This document shows, piece by piece, positions 1-7,254 of a stretch of 7,875 bases of DNA. Position 1 is the first letter of the stretch. Every line of letters begins with the position of its first letter. Made by a program: the position numbers and the translations under genes. Source of the DNA: Kiritimatiellia bacterium (GTDB lineage Bacteria > Verrucomicrobiota > Kiritimatiellia > RFP12 > UBA1067); NCBI GenBank assembly GCA_024405335.1, contig JAKSOX010000084.1:1-7875 (forward strand). The letters are read 5' to 3'. A model generated the notes under the pieces. The model saw nothing but the letters and a program-made list of their open reading frames with translations. It was not told where the DNA came from and made no database searches.

Positions 1-168
1 CGTGGACACCAGCAGCGACTTCCCGAACCGCCGCGGCCGCGCCATGAAGAACTGCGAACCGATGGAAAAGTCCACGAGCGGAAGCAGCAGCCCCGTCTTG
101 TCGACGTAGGTGAAACCGCCTTCGCGGAGTTTCTTGAACGTGTAGATGTCTGTCGCCGCCTTTTCCAT
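1..168 (-). CDS. AAA-ATPase-like protein (PF09820 type), N-terminal fragment
   Basis: The fragment is the first 56 residues of a gene that runs off the left edge. It reads MEKAATDIYTFKKLREGG, then a YVDKT motif at about residues 21-25, then a QFFMARPRRFGKSLL segment at about 39-53. The YVDKT plus RPRRFGKSL pair is the hallmark start of the AAA-ATPase-like family (PF09820), in which RPRRFGKS is the Walker A-like phosphate-binding loop. Full-length members are usually about 500-600 residues and often end in a PD-(D/E)XK nuclease-like domain (DUF1703); that part is outside the window. The family is often multicopy in gut anaerobes and its role is poorly known, though the nuclease-like domain has led to ideas of defence or mobile-element function. 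The start is the ATG at 166-168; no Shine-Dalgarno sequence precedes it, but a TACAAT box ends 7 nt upstream. The family call is firm, the function is not. Confidence 0.88.
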   Translation of the reverse strand, partial: MEKAATDIYTFKKLREGGFTYVDKTGLLLPLVDFSIGSQFFMARPRRFGKSLLVST

Positions 169-181
169 GCCGCATATTGTA
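169..181 (-). promoter_or_regulatory. -10 box immediately before the AAA-ATPase start (leaderless)
   Basis: On the minus strand the sequence reads GTGG-TACAAT-ATGCGGC-ATG. TACAAT (176-181) matches a sigma-70 -10 element and ends 7 nt before the start codon, so transcription would begin at or within a base or two of the ATG. There is no convincing -35 hexamer; the position 17 nt upstream holds TGGCGT. No ribosome-binding sequence fits in the gap, which agrees with a leaderless message. Confidence 0.55.
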
Positions 182-254
182 CCACGTCGTGCGGCAGAAC
201 GCCACCCCCTTTGGCCGCAGCTCCGCGAAATGCAATGCCACGAAATGCGCAACA

Positions 255-269
255 GCGGGCTCTCCCCGC
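255..269 (-). terminator. Weak GC hairpin after the ABC ATPase gene
   Basis: The five-base arms 255-259 and 265-269 (GCGGG/CCCGC) can pair around a 5-nt loop, starting 2 nt after the ATPase stop codon. No run of T follows in the direction of transcription, so this is at best a weak or Rho-assisted termination site. Apart from this hairpin and the -10 box, the 103-nt gap between the two genes shows nothing recognisable. Confidence 0.25.
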
Positions 270-271
270 CT

Positions 272-1219
272 TCACACGCCGCCGAGAATGGCGGATATCT
301 GCTGCGATTCGGTTTCCGAGATCACGCCGTCGGACAGCATCTGGCGAAGCGCGGAGACGATGAGGTTCATTTTGGCGTCGCCGAAGCGTTCGAAAGGTTC
401 CGCCAGACGCAGAAGCATCTGGGCCTCGATTTCATCGACGCGACCGTCCGAAAGGATGCCTTCGCGCAGGAGTCGCAGCATGTCCCTCGCCTGCTTGAGA
501 CAGATCCGGCCGACAAACTCCACCGTCTTCGGCTTCTGCGGGCGGTTGAAAATCTCGTCCGGCGTTCCCTCTTCGTAGACGACGCCGTCGTCCATGTACA
601 GGACCCGCGTCGAAACGTCGCGCGCGAATCCCATTTCATGCGTGACGACCAGCATCGTCATTCTCGACTTCGCCAAGTCCTTGATGACCGCCAGCACCTC
701 GCCGACCATCGTCGGATCCAGTGCGGACGTCGGCTCGTCGAACAACAGGATTTCCGGATCCATCGCCAGCGCCCGCGCAATGGCGACGCGCTGCTTCTGC
801 CCGCCCGAAAGCTCGTCCGGAAGCGCCTCCGCCCTGTCCGCAAGCCCGACGCGCTCCAACAGATCCATCGCCTTGCGTCTCGCCGCGTCCCTGGGAACTC
901 CCAGAACGTCGCATTGCGCCGCCGTCACGTTGCCGAGAACGTCCCGGTTGCCGAAAAGATTGAAGTTCTGGAACACCATCCCCATCTTGCGCCGGACCGT
1001 CGCGAGATCGGTCCCCGGCGCGGTGACGTCGACGCCGTCGACGAGAATCGACCCGCCGTCGGGCGTCTCCAGCCGGTTGAGACACCGAAGAAACGTCGAC
1101 TTTCCTGTTCCCGACGGACCGACGACCGAGACGACTTCGCCCTTCGCGATCTCGACGTTCACGTCCTTCAGAACCGCGACGCCGCCAAAGGATTTCCGCA
1201 GATGCGAAACCGCGATCAT
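272..1219 (-). CDS. Polar amino acid ABC transporter ATPase with extra C-terminal helical repeats
   Basis: This 315-residue cytoplasmic ATPase powers an importer of the GlnQ/HisP type. All ABC motifs are present: Walker A GPSGTGKST (34-42), Q-loop Q84 in MVFQNF, signature LSGGQ (137-141), Walker B ILLFDEP (157-163), D-loop SALD (165-168) and H-loop H194. The MVFQ.FNLF and HEMGFAR segments are typical of the polar amino acid family. The start is the ATG at 1217-1219, which overlaps the TGA of the permease gene in an ATGA arrangement and is preceded by an AAAGGGGG ribosome-binding sequence, so translational coupling is likely. Family members usually stop near 240-250 residues. This one carries about 75 more (about 240-315), with two similar units, ILSDGRVDEIEAQ (about 255-267) and MLSDGVISETESQ (about 294-306). 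This tail is not a known regulatory domain that I recognise. The transported ligand cannot be assigned. Confidence 0.95.
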   Translation of the reverse strand: MIAVSHLRKSFGGVAVLKDVNVEIAKGEVVSVVGPSGTGKSTFLRCLNRLETPDGGSILVDGVDVTAPGTDLATVRRKMGMVFQNFNLFGNRDVLGNVTAAQCDVLGVPRDAARRKAMDLLERVGLADRAEALPDELSGGQKQRVAIARALAMDPEILLFDEPTSALDPTMVGEVLAVIKDLAKSRMTMLVVTHEMGFARDVSTRVLYMDDGVVYEEGTPDEIFNRPQKPKTVEFVGRICLKQARDMLRLLREGILSDGRVDEIEAQMLLRLAEPFERFGDAKMNLIVSALRQMLSDGVISETESQQISAILGGV

Positions 1220-2730
1220 GCCGCACCCCCTTTCCGCCCGCGCCCGAAGGCCGGGTCGAGCCGCCGCCCGAAGCGCTCGAACGCAAAGGCCAGGAGCCAG
1301 GATGCGGCGAAATAGACGAAGGCCGTCGTGATGATCGGGAAGAACGACTCGTAAGTGCGGCTGCGGACGAGATCGCTCGCCTTGGTGAGGTCGCCGATGG
1401 CGATGTAGCCGACGATGGAAGTCATCTTGAGAAGTCCGATCAGTTCGCCGCGGTAGACCGGCAGGACCGTCCGCACCGCCTGCGGCAGCACGAAGCGGAA
1501 AAACGCCAGCCGCGGCGTGTAGCCGAGCGCCAGCGCCGCCTCGACCTGTCCGCGCGGAACGGAGTCGACGCCGCTCCTGAGCATCTCGCCCGCATAGGCC
1601 GAGAGGTTCAGCCCGAAGCCGACGACCGCCACCCAAAGGGCGTCGACGTCCGCCTTTCCGAAGACGACGTAGAAAAGCACCATCAACAGGACGAGGACCG
1701 GGGTTCCCTGCAGAATCGCGATGTACGCCTTGGCGCAGAACGCGATCGGCCGGACGCGCGAGGTGCGCGCCAACCACACCGGAAACGCGAGCGCCGTTCC
1801 GAGCAACGCCGAGAGGAACGTGATGAGAAGCGTGACGACGAAGCCGTCCGCCAGCATCTTCCAGCGGTCTTCGGTCACGAAAGTGCGGACGAAACTCGCC
1901 TTCATGGATTTCGCGAAAGCGGTGAGCCCCGGCGCCCCGCCCCCGAACGCTTCGTTCCGCACGAGAATGCACATCTTCACGTCCGCGTACTTCTCGGAGA
2001 CGTCCACCGTCGGGAAAACGCCGCCGGCCGTGTAGACGCCGCCGCAGGCGACGTCGCAGCGCCCGCCGTTTACGCAGTCGACCATCCCGCCCCAGCTGTA
2101 GGCCTTGGGTTTCAGGCGCAAGCCGAGCCGATTGGCGGCAAGCGTGAGTATCTCCATGTCGATGCCTACGACCTCTCCGTTCGCGACCATGCACCACGGC
2201 TCGCTGATCGCGGCGCAGGCGACGCCGAGTTCCTTCGCCCCGGACGGAGCCGTCTGCCGCGGCAGTTCAAGCGAGTTCCCCGCCTTCGCGGCCTCGACCC
2301 ACTTGTGGTAAACCGCGTCCAGGGTTCCTTCGGCGCCCATCTTGCGAAGTTCGGCGTCGAGCTTCGGTTTCAACGGCGAGTTCTTCGGCAGAAGGAAACA
2401 GCAGACGTCGTCCGCGTACGCGAACATCACCCGGAACTCTCCGGGGTACTTCGCGGTCCACACGTCCGCGTAGGTGTCGCCAATCGAAACGGCGGCTATC
2501 TTGCCCTTGCGGAGCGACTCGAACGCAAAGGAATATTCGGAATACGGGTCGAAGACGATGTCCGGCTGAAGCGCCACGAGCTCCCTTTTGTGGAAATCGC
2601 TCGACATGTGCGCGACGTGCCGCCCTTTCAAGTCGGCCGCCGTGCGGATCTCGCATCCGTCTTCCCGCGAACATCCGGCAACCGCGAAAAAGAGCGCAAG
2701 GATGCCGGCCACGCCGCTATTCAGCCCCAT
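1216..2730 (-). CDS. Fused lipoprotein substrate-binding region and ABC permease, polar amino acid type
   Basis: This 504-residue protein joins the binding and membrane parts of a PAAT/HAAT importer. Residues 1-20 form a lipoprotein signal ending in a VAGC lipobox (C20). Residues about 28-147 resemble the second lobe of SBP_bac_3 proteins: AADLKGR near the start, a LRKGKIAAV..GD segment, and GTLDAVYHKW at the end. Residues about 165-262 resemble the first lobe: NGEVVGIDMEIL, then NGGRCDVACGG. The permease covers about 285-490 with about five membrane segments, the YIAILQGTPVLVLLM signature (336-350) and the EAA loop EAALALGYTPRLAFFRFVLPQA split across 397-418, which contacts the ATPase. Fused binding-permease proteins with this layout are known in anaerobes. 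The usual ligand-carboxylate arginine after the ..T.. of lobe 1 aligns with G237. The start at 2730 is the only ATG available after an in-frame TGA at 2795-2797. The ATPase gene overlaps its end by 4 nt. The ligand is unknown. Confidence 0.93.
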   Translation of the reverse strand: MGLNSGVAGILALFFAVAGCSREDGCEIRTAADLKGRHVAHMSSDFHKRELVALQPDIVFDPYSEYSFAFESLRKGKIAAVSIGDTYADVWTAKYPGEFRVMFAYADDVCCFLLPKNSPLKPKLDAELRKMGAEGTLDAVYHKWVEAAKAGNSLELPRQTAPSGAKELGVACAAISEPWCMVANGEVVGIDMEILTLAANRLGLRLKPKAYSWGGMVDCVNGGRCDVACGGVYTAGGVFPTVDVSEKYADVKMCILVRNEAFGGGAPGLTAFAKSMKASFVRTFVTEDRWKMLADGFVVTLLITFLSALLGTALAFPVWLARTSRVRPIAFCAKAYIAILQGTPVLVLLMVLFYVVFGKADVDALWVAVVGFGLNLSAYAGEMLRSGVDSVPRGQVEAALALGYTPRLAFFRFVLPQAVRTVLPVYRGELIGLLKMTSIVGYIAIGDLTKASDLVRSRTYESFFPIITTAFVYFAASWLLAFAFERFGRRLDPAFGRGRKGGAA

Positions 2731-2732
2731 TG

Positions 2733-2757
2733 CTTCACAAACCCTTTCGGCTTGAAG
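2733..2757 (-). promoter_or_regulatory. Possible RNA hairpin over the permease ribosome-binding site
   Basis: The minus-strand sequence just before the permease ATG can fold as CTTCA-AGCC, a GAAAG loop, then GGTT, a bulged TG, and TGAAG. That gives nine pairs including one G-U. The only plausible Shine-Dalgarno stretch (AAAGGG) lies in its loop and upper stem, and the hairpin ends 2 nt before the start codon. It could damp translation, but a short stem like this may be chance. The rest of the 63-nt gap (2731-2793) shows no promoter or terminator. Confidence 0.25.
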
Positions 2758-2793
2758 ATCGCGAAATCCTTCGGCAAACCGCCAGCCAGCGCG

Positions 2794-5424
2794 TCATTCG
2801 TCGAGCGAAACGTCGTTCATTCCGTCGAACGAGTCCTCGGTCGCCTTTTCGTTCTTGCTGCGCTTCCGGCTCAGTTCGCCGAGCTTCGCCTTGAGGCGCG
2901 CGCGTTCGTCGGCCTGTTCGATTTCGTCGCAAAAGCCCATCGCGCCTTCGTAGGCGCGGAACGCGCGGTCGAGCTGGTCCGTCGCTTCGGCGGCCCTCGC
3001 GATCGCGTAGTGCATGCGCTTGCTGCTCGCCTTGCCGCGGCACGCGAGGTCGCCTTCCCGAACGGTCTTTTCGTTGTCGCCCAGCGCGGCGAAGGCCATG
3101 CAGCGCGATTCGTGGATCCACGCCGCCTCCGTTTCGGAAAGCCCCCACGACGAGACGGCGTCCTTCGTGAGATCCAGCGCGAGCTGGTGTTTCGCGTTCT
3201 TCTGCGCCGTTTCGCTCAACGTCACCATCATGGAGGCGATTGTCTTGCGGTCCAGCAACGGATCCTCGCGCAACTTGGCGACCTCGTCGCGCGCGCCTCG
3301 GAGCTGCTCCTCGGCGAATTCCTCGTGGTAGGTGCGCGGCGTCACCATCAGTTCGAGCTTGCGCACGCCGAGCCGGCCTTTCTCCGTGGCGCGCAGTCCC
3401 AGCGACAACGCGCCGTCGATCGCCTGCACGGCCTCGTCCCGGCGGCGGACCGCGATGAGGCGCGCGGCCAGCTCCTCGTAGGCGGCGAGCCGGTCCTTCG
3501 CCGGGTTCGCCGCGCTCTCGGCGGCTTTGCGGTAAAGCGGGAACGCCACGTCGTACCGGTTCCGCGCGACGGCGGCGCGCGCGGCGGCGAGCGCCTTTTC
3601 CGCCGGCACGGAAGCGACGCCAGCCAGCAGTTTGCTGGGCGGCAGCGGCTTCACCGCGTAGCGCGGCGCCTTGGGCGCGGGCTCGGGACCCACCAGTTCC
3701 TGGAGCTTCACGATCCACGCCGCGGCCTGGCGGCGGAACGCGTCGAGGTCGCGCACCTTTTCGGGATCCGTGCCCTCCACCCACGCGATCGCCGCGCGGC
3801 CGAGGCGCGCCGTTTTGCGGTCCTTCGACGCCACGGCTGCGTCCGCCCGCAGACGCAGCAGCGACAGGTAGCGGATGTCGTCGATTCCTTCGCGCAGACC
3901 TTCCAGGGCCACGGTTCCCACGTAGCCGTCGACCGTGGGGAAGGCGTTGCCGAACTGGCGGTAGACGCCTGGAAAATACTGGAAGTCGTTCCACTTGTTG
4001 GAGCCGCATTTCCAGCAGTATTCGTTTACGCCGTCGTAATCGGAATAGTAGAAGCGGATGCCCTTGTTGCGCCGCCAGATCTGCGGACATTCGGGGCCCA
4101 TGAACAGCGCGGCGTAGGAATACGCCCGCGCGCCGGCGGCGTGCCAATGCGCCGTTTCCTTGTAGGAAATCGTGCCGGGCAGATCGCCGCCGTCGAGCGC
4201 CCAGTTCATGTCCCGCCACGAGGGGCTCGTGGCGAACGTCCCGCCGCCCGCGTCGTGCACGAGGCGCCAGAACGGCAGTTCGCGGCGGCACGTCCACGGC
4301 GCCGCTTCGTCCGCGCCCGTCATGAACACGTTGCGGTGTCCGTGCACCTTCTCGCAGTCGGCGAGCGCCTTTTCGACGTATTCCTTGTGGCCCTTCAGGT
4401 AGCGCTCGTATTTCGCGCGGTCCTTTTCGGGGTCGACGTTGCCGTCGATGTACGGATCCAGCCAGCCCCAGGGACAGGACGATCCGCCGAAAGAGAAGTC
4501 GAGCGGATAGCCGATTTCGCGCATCATCAGCACTTCGCGCCACTGGATGTCGTCCGGATCCTCCGAACCGGGAATCGGCAAGTCTGGGTGGCGCACGTTG
4601 TGGTCGAACAGCTCCTGGTAGCAGTACCGCGCCTTGCGCTCGGCCGTGGCGAGGTCCTTGCTGCCCGACAGGCAGCCGCCGATCGTGGGCGTGCCCATGA
4701 TGGTGACGGTGTATTCGCGCGACGGGTCGTAGTGCGTGCGCGGCGTGGGCAGTTCGAAGGGATACACGGTGAACGACACGGGCAGCGCTCCCGCGGGACG
4801 TCCCGCCTCGACGAAGGCGACTTCGCCCTTGTAGACGCCGGGTTTCGCGTCCTTCGGCACTTTCCAGGTGATCCAGTACTGCTGGTAGCGTCCCTTGCCC
4901 ACGTCGAACGGCACGAAGCTCTTCGCGTCGGCGACCTCCTCGAGGTCGTCCGCGAACGGACCGCCGATTTTGCGTTCCGTCATGTCCACGTAGCGGTACG
5001 AACCCGGTTTGCCGATGCGCAGGAAGTTGGCCTTTTTCTCTTCGTCCACCTTGATCAGCGACGAATCGTGCAGCAGCATGTCCGGCAGCAGTTCCGGCTC
5101 CCAGCGAATGCCCACGCGGTAGCGAGTCCAGCTGTTCTTCGGTTGATACCACACCTTCACGGACTTCACGTCGGCGCACGTCTTCGCGAGCGTCGCTCCG
5201 CCCGGGCCGATCAGGTCGGACACGCGCACGTCCAGCGCTTTCATGTCGCGGGACGGGCACAGCAGGAAGGACGCGCTTTCGAACTCGCCCTTCGCCGCGC
5301 GCACGTCGAGCGCGGATATTTCCACGGCGTCGCGCGGTTTCTCGTGATTGAGGTGCATCGTCTCGCCGTACGGGTCGATGCCGAACGCCGTCCAAGCGGC
5401 AGCCGCCAAAATGAGTGTCGTCAT
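2794..5424 (-). CDS. GH123/DUF4091-like secreted glycoside hydrolase with TPR-like C-terminal region
   Basis: This 876-residue protein is a candidate exported glycoside hydrolase. Residues 1-15 are a short hydrophobic signal-like start without positive residues. Residues about 35-225 look like the N-terminal beta-sandwich of DUF4091 proteins (ALDVRAAKGEFES, then strands ending in VSFTVYPFELP). The barrel-like region about 230-525 holds TGADEAAPW with an adjacent Asp-Glu pair (D372, E373). GH123 beta-N-acetylgalactosaminidases use such a pair for substrate-assisted catalysis. It ends in FPTVDGYVGTVALEGLREGI (496-514), the core DUF4091 motif. Residues about 600-840 form helix pairs resembling TPR units, which makes the protein longer than the 500-700 residues typical of the family, and the end (about 860-876) is acidic. 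The start ATG follows the stop of the upstream gene after one codon, in the same frame, with GGAG at 5434-5437 as ribosome-binding site. GH123 membership is inferred; the substrate, perhaps a GalNAc-containing glycan, is unknown. Confidence 0.85.
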   Translation of the reverse strand: MTTLILAAAAWTAFGIDPYGETMHLNHEKPRDAVEISALDVRAAKGEFESASFLLCPSRDMKALDVRVSDLIGPGGATLAKTCADVKSVKVWYQPKNSWTRYRVGIRWEPELLPDMLLHDSSLIKVDEEKKANFLRIGKPGSYRYVDMTERKIGGPFADDLEEVADAKSFVPFDVGKGRYQQYWITWKVPKDAKPGVYKGEVAFVEAGRPAGALPVSFTVYPFELPTPRTHYDPSREYTVTIMGTPTIGGCLSGSKDLATAERKARYCYQELFDHNVRHPDLPIPGSEDPDDIQWREVLMMREIGYPLDFSFGGSSCPWGWLDPYIDGNVDPEKDRAKYERYLKGHKEYVEKALADCEKVHGHRNVFMTGADEAAPWTCRRELPFWRLVHDAGGGTFATSPSWRDMNWALDGGDLPGTISYKETAHWHAAGARAYSYAALFMGPECPQIWRRNKGIRFYYSDYDGVNEYCWKCGSNKWNDFQYFPGVYRQFGNAFPTVDGYVGTVALEGLREGIDDIRYLSLLRLRADAAVASKDRKTARLGRAAIAWVEGTDPEKVRDLDAFRRQAAAWIVKLQELVGPEPAPKAPRYAVKPLPPSKLLAGVASVPAEKALAAARAAVARNRYDVAFPLYRKAAESAANPAKDRLAAYEELAARLIAVRRRDEAVQAIDGALSLGLRATEKGRLGVRKLELMVTPRTYHEEFAEEQLRGARDEVAKLREDPLLDRKTIASMMVTLSETAQKNAKHQLALDLTKDAVSSWGLSETEAAWIHESRCMAFAALGDNEKTVREGDLACRGKASSKRMHYAIARAAEATDQLDRAFRAYEGAMGFCDEIEQADERARLKAKLGELSRKRSKNEKATEDSFDGMNDVSLDE

Positions 5425-5427
5425 GGC

Positions 5428-7254
5428 TCAGTACTCCGTGTCGTCGAGTTCGATGTCGCCGCCGTCGTCCAATTCGAGATTCGGCGTTTTGACGGGTTTC
5501 TGTTGTTCCTTCCGGGCGGCCGCCGCCGCGGAAAGTTTCGGCGGCTTGGGCGTGCGCCCGGCGAAACGTTCGAGCAGGAAGTCGCGCCGCGCGACGTCGA
5601 GATGCCATCCGAAATGCTGCACCTTGGGCACGTCCGCGAGCACCTGCGCGCGCACGTGCGGCTGGGCCGAAAACACCTGCGGCGCCTCGTCGCCCTTCTT
5701 GCCGGCGGCGAGCATGCGGCTCGCCTTGCCTTCGGGGCCGAACTCCATCGGCTCCACCACCGCCTCCGCGTAGAGTTTGTCGGCCGCGTGGTCGTTGCGC
5801 GCGAAGGACTCCGCCGGCTGCGCGTCGTGCCAGTACCAGCGCTCCTTGTCCATGAACACGAGCCGGCGGCGCTCTTCGCCGTACGCCTTGTCGAACGCCT
5901 TGGCCATGGACGCGAACTTGGTTGCCTTGAAGAAGAATTCCCAATTCGTCTGGGAGCCGTGCAGCCAGCTCACCTTGAACGGATCGCAAAACGGCTTGGA
6001 CACGCAGCGGCCGTCCGCCAGATGTTGCGTGCGCGTCGCTTCGCACAGCCAAATCGCGTTGTAGTCGGACCGCGTCGCCGGCCACTGGTTGAAGAACGGC
6101 GTCCACGAACACCGCACGGCGGCCGTCCAGCCGCCGTTCGCGCCGCGCGCGAACGAAAATTTCGCCTCCGGCTTCGGGCACGTGGGGCCCCAGCTGCGGC
6201 GCGGCACGAGCTCGAGGCGGTCCTCGCCGGGGAAGCTGAACCGGCGTTCGTTGGCGTAGTAGGATCCCCATCCCATGAGCCAGCACAGGTTCGTCTCGAC
6301 CGGACGCAAATCCATGCGGAAACGGTACGCCATCAGGTCCTTGCCGCCGTCGGACGGCATCAACAGGTCGAACGTCAGTTCGCCGCCCGGCCATTCGTCC
6401 TTGCCGAGCTTCGGGCCTTCCGCGCACGTGAAGGAAAACTCGAAGCCGTCGCGGTTGGACGAGAACGAGGCGCCGGGCACGGCCTCCTTCGCGTCCATGC
6501 GCACCTTCGCGGCCAGACTCGTCGTCTTCTTCGCGCGGACGGCTCCGGGATCCGCGACGCGGTACCACGCCGCGCCGTCCGGACCCGCGAGCGGGAAATC
6601 GGGACGCTTCGGCTCCGCCTCGCCGAGCGCCTTGGCGAGACGCGCGGCGTAGGCCCACGTCTCGGCGCGCAGGCAGTCGAGTTCCGACTCCTCCACGTCC
6701 ATCGCCTCCAGCCACGCGAGACCACGGCGGCCCAGCGCGCGCACGCCCGCGTCGGAACTCTTGCCGCAACGCGCCGCCAGATCGACCAACTCCTCGCACA
6801 GCGCGTGGTCGACGCGCGCGGCTTCGAGCGCGGCGGACCACGCCTTGGGCCACTTGTCCGAGCCCTTGCCGAGCAGCAGGCCGTCCACCCCGGAACGCCA
6901 AGCCGCGAAACCGCCGCGGCGGCGGAAAAATTCGGGCGTGGAAACGGGATCGAAGCGCATCGCGAGAAACGTCTTCACGCGCATCGCGCGCCACCCGCGC
7001 ACGAGGTGGCGCTCGGGCACGTCCTCGAACGCCACCGCCGAAACGCCTTCGGCGAAACGCTCGAAATCGTTGTCCGTGCGGGCGAGCGCCAAAACGCGCT
7101 TGCCGGCGTCGGCCAATTTGACGAGTTCGGCGGAATCGCGCGATTTGCTCAGCGCATACCCGCCGGGATCCTCCACGGAAATGACCGCAAGCCGCCCGGC
7201 GAAGGCAAACGCCGCCGAACAGGCCGCCACGGCCGAAAACGTCAATCGCACCAT
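5428..7254 (-). CDS. Secreted protein with probable CBM9/DOMON-like domain, partner of the GH123-like enzyme
   Basis: I do not recognise this 608-residue protein as a named family. Residues 1-20 are a good Sec signal peptide with cleavage near AFA-G. Residues about 21-210 include FFRRRGGFAAWRSGVDGLLL (109-128) and a helical ARVDHALCEELVDLA (146-160) resembling the DUF4091 tail (AW..GVDG..., then EGIDD..YL..L), but no Asp-Glu catalytic pair is obvious. Residues about 260-445 look like a beta-sandwich: FEFSFTCAEG, GGWTAAVRCSW and SDYNAIWLCEATR. Its layout recalls CBM9-like carbohydrate-binding domains. The end has an Ala/Lys linker (about 575-590) and an acidic tail with ELDD twice (594-606). 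The start at 7254 is chosen because AAGGAGGT (7263-7270) sits 8 nt upstream and the signal peptide begins there; upstream codons cross a promoter. It is the first gene of an operon and reads in the same frame as the next. A role in binding or processing glycans is inference. Confidence 0.88.
   Translation of the reverse strand: MVRLTFSAVAACSAAFAFAGRLAVISVEDPGGYALSKSRDSAELVKLADAGKRVLALARTDNDFERFAEGVSAVAFEDVPERHLVRGWRAMRVKTFLAMRFDPVSTPEFFRRRGGFAAWRSGVDGLLLGKGSDKWPKAWSAALEAARVDHALCEELVDLAARCGKSSDAGVRALGRRGLAWLEAMDVEESELDCLRAETWAYAARLAKALGEAEPKRPDFPLAGPDGAAWYRVADPGAVRAKKTTSLAAKVRMDAKEAVPGASFSSNRDGFEFSFTCAEGPKLGKDEWPGGELTFDLLMPSDGGKDLMAYRFRMDLRPVETNLCWLMGWGSYYANERRFSFPGEDRLELVPRRSWGPTCPKPEAKFSFARGANGGWTAAVRCSWTPFFNQWPATRSDYNAIWLCEATRTQHLADGRCVSKPFCDPFKVSWLHGSQTNWEFFFKATKFASMAKAFDKAYGEERRRLVFMDKERWYWHDAQPAESFARNDHAADKLYAEAVVEPMEFGPEGKASRMLAAGKKGDEAPQVFSAQPHVRAQVLADVPKVQHFGWHLDVARRDFLLERFAGRTPKPPKLSAAAAARKEQQKPVKTPNLELDDGGDIELDDTEY

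Noticed and set aside
146..1331. Plus-strand frames of 389 and 245 residues opposite the ATPase.
   Set aside because: They are antisense to a gene with every ABC motif intact, and their products show no domain.
1220..2197. Upstream extension of the ABC ATPase frame to 641 residues.
   Set aside because: The extension lies inside the permease gene in a different frame and is Arg/Gly-rich noise; the ATG at 1217-1219 has a ribosome-binding site and starts the conserved ABC domain.
5428..5430. TGA read as an amino acid or selenocysteine, joining the two secreted proteins.
   Set aside because: TGA also ends the permease, ATPase, hydrolase and glycosyltransferase frames at sensible places, a ribosome-binding site and ATG follow directly, and no SECIS-like hairpin was recognised.
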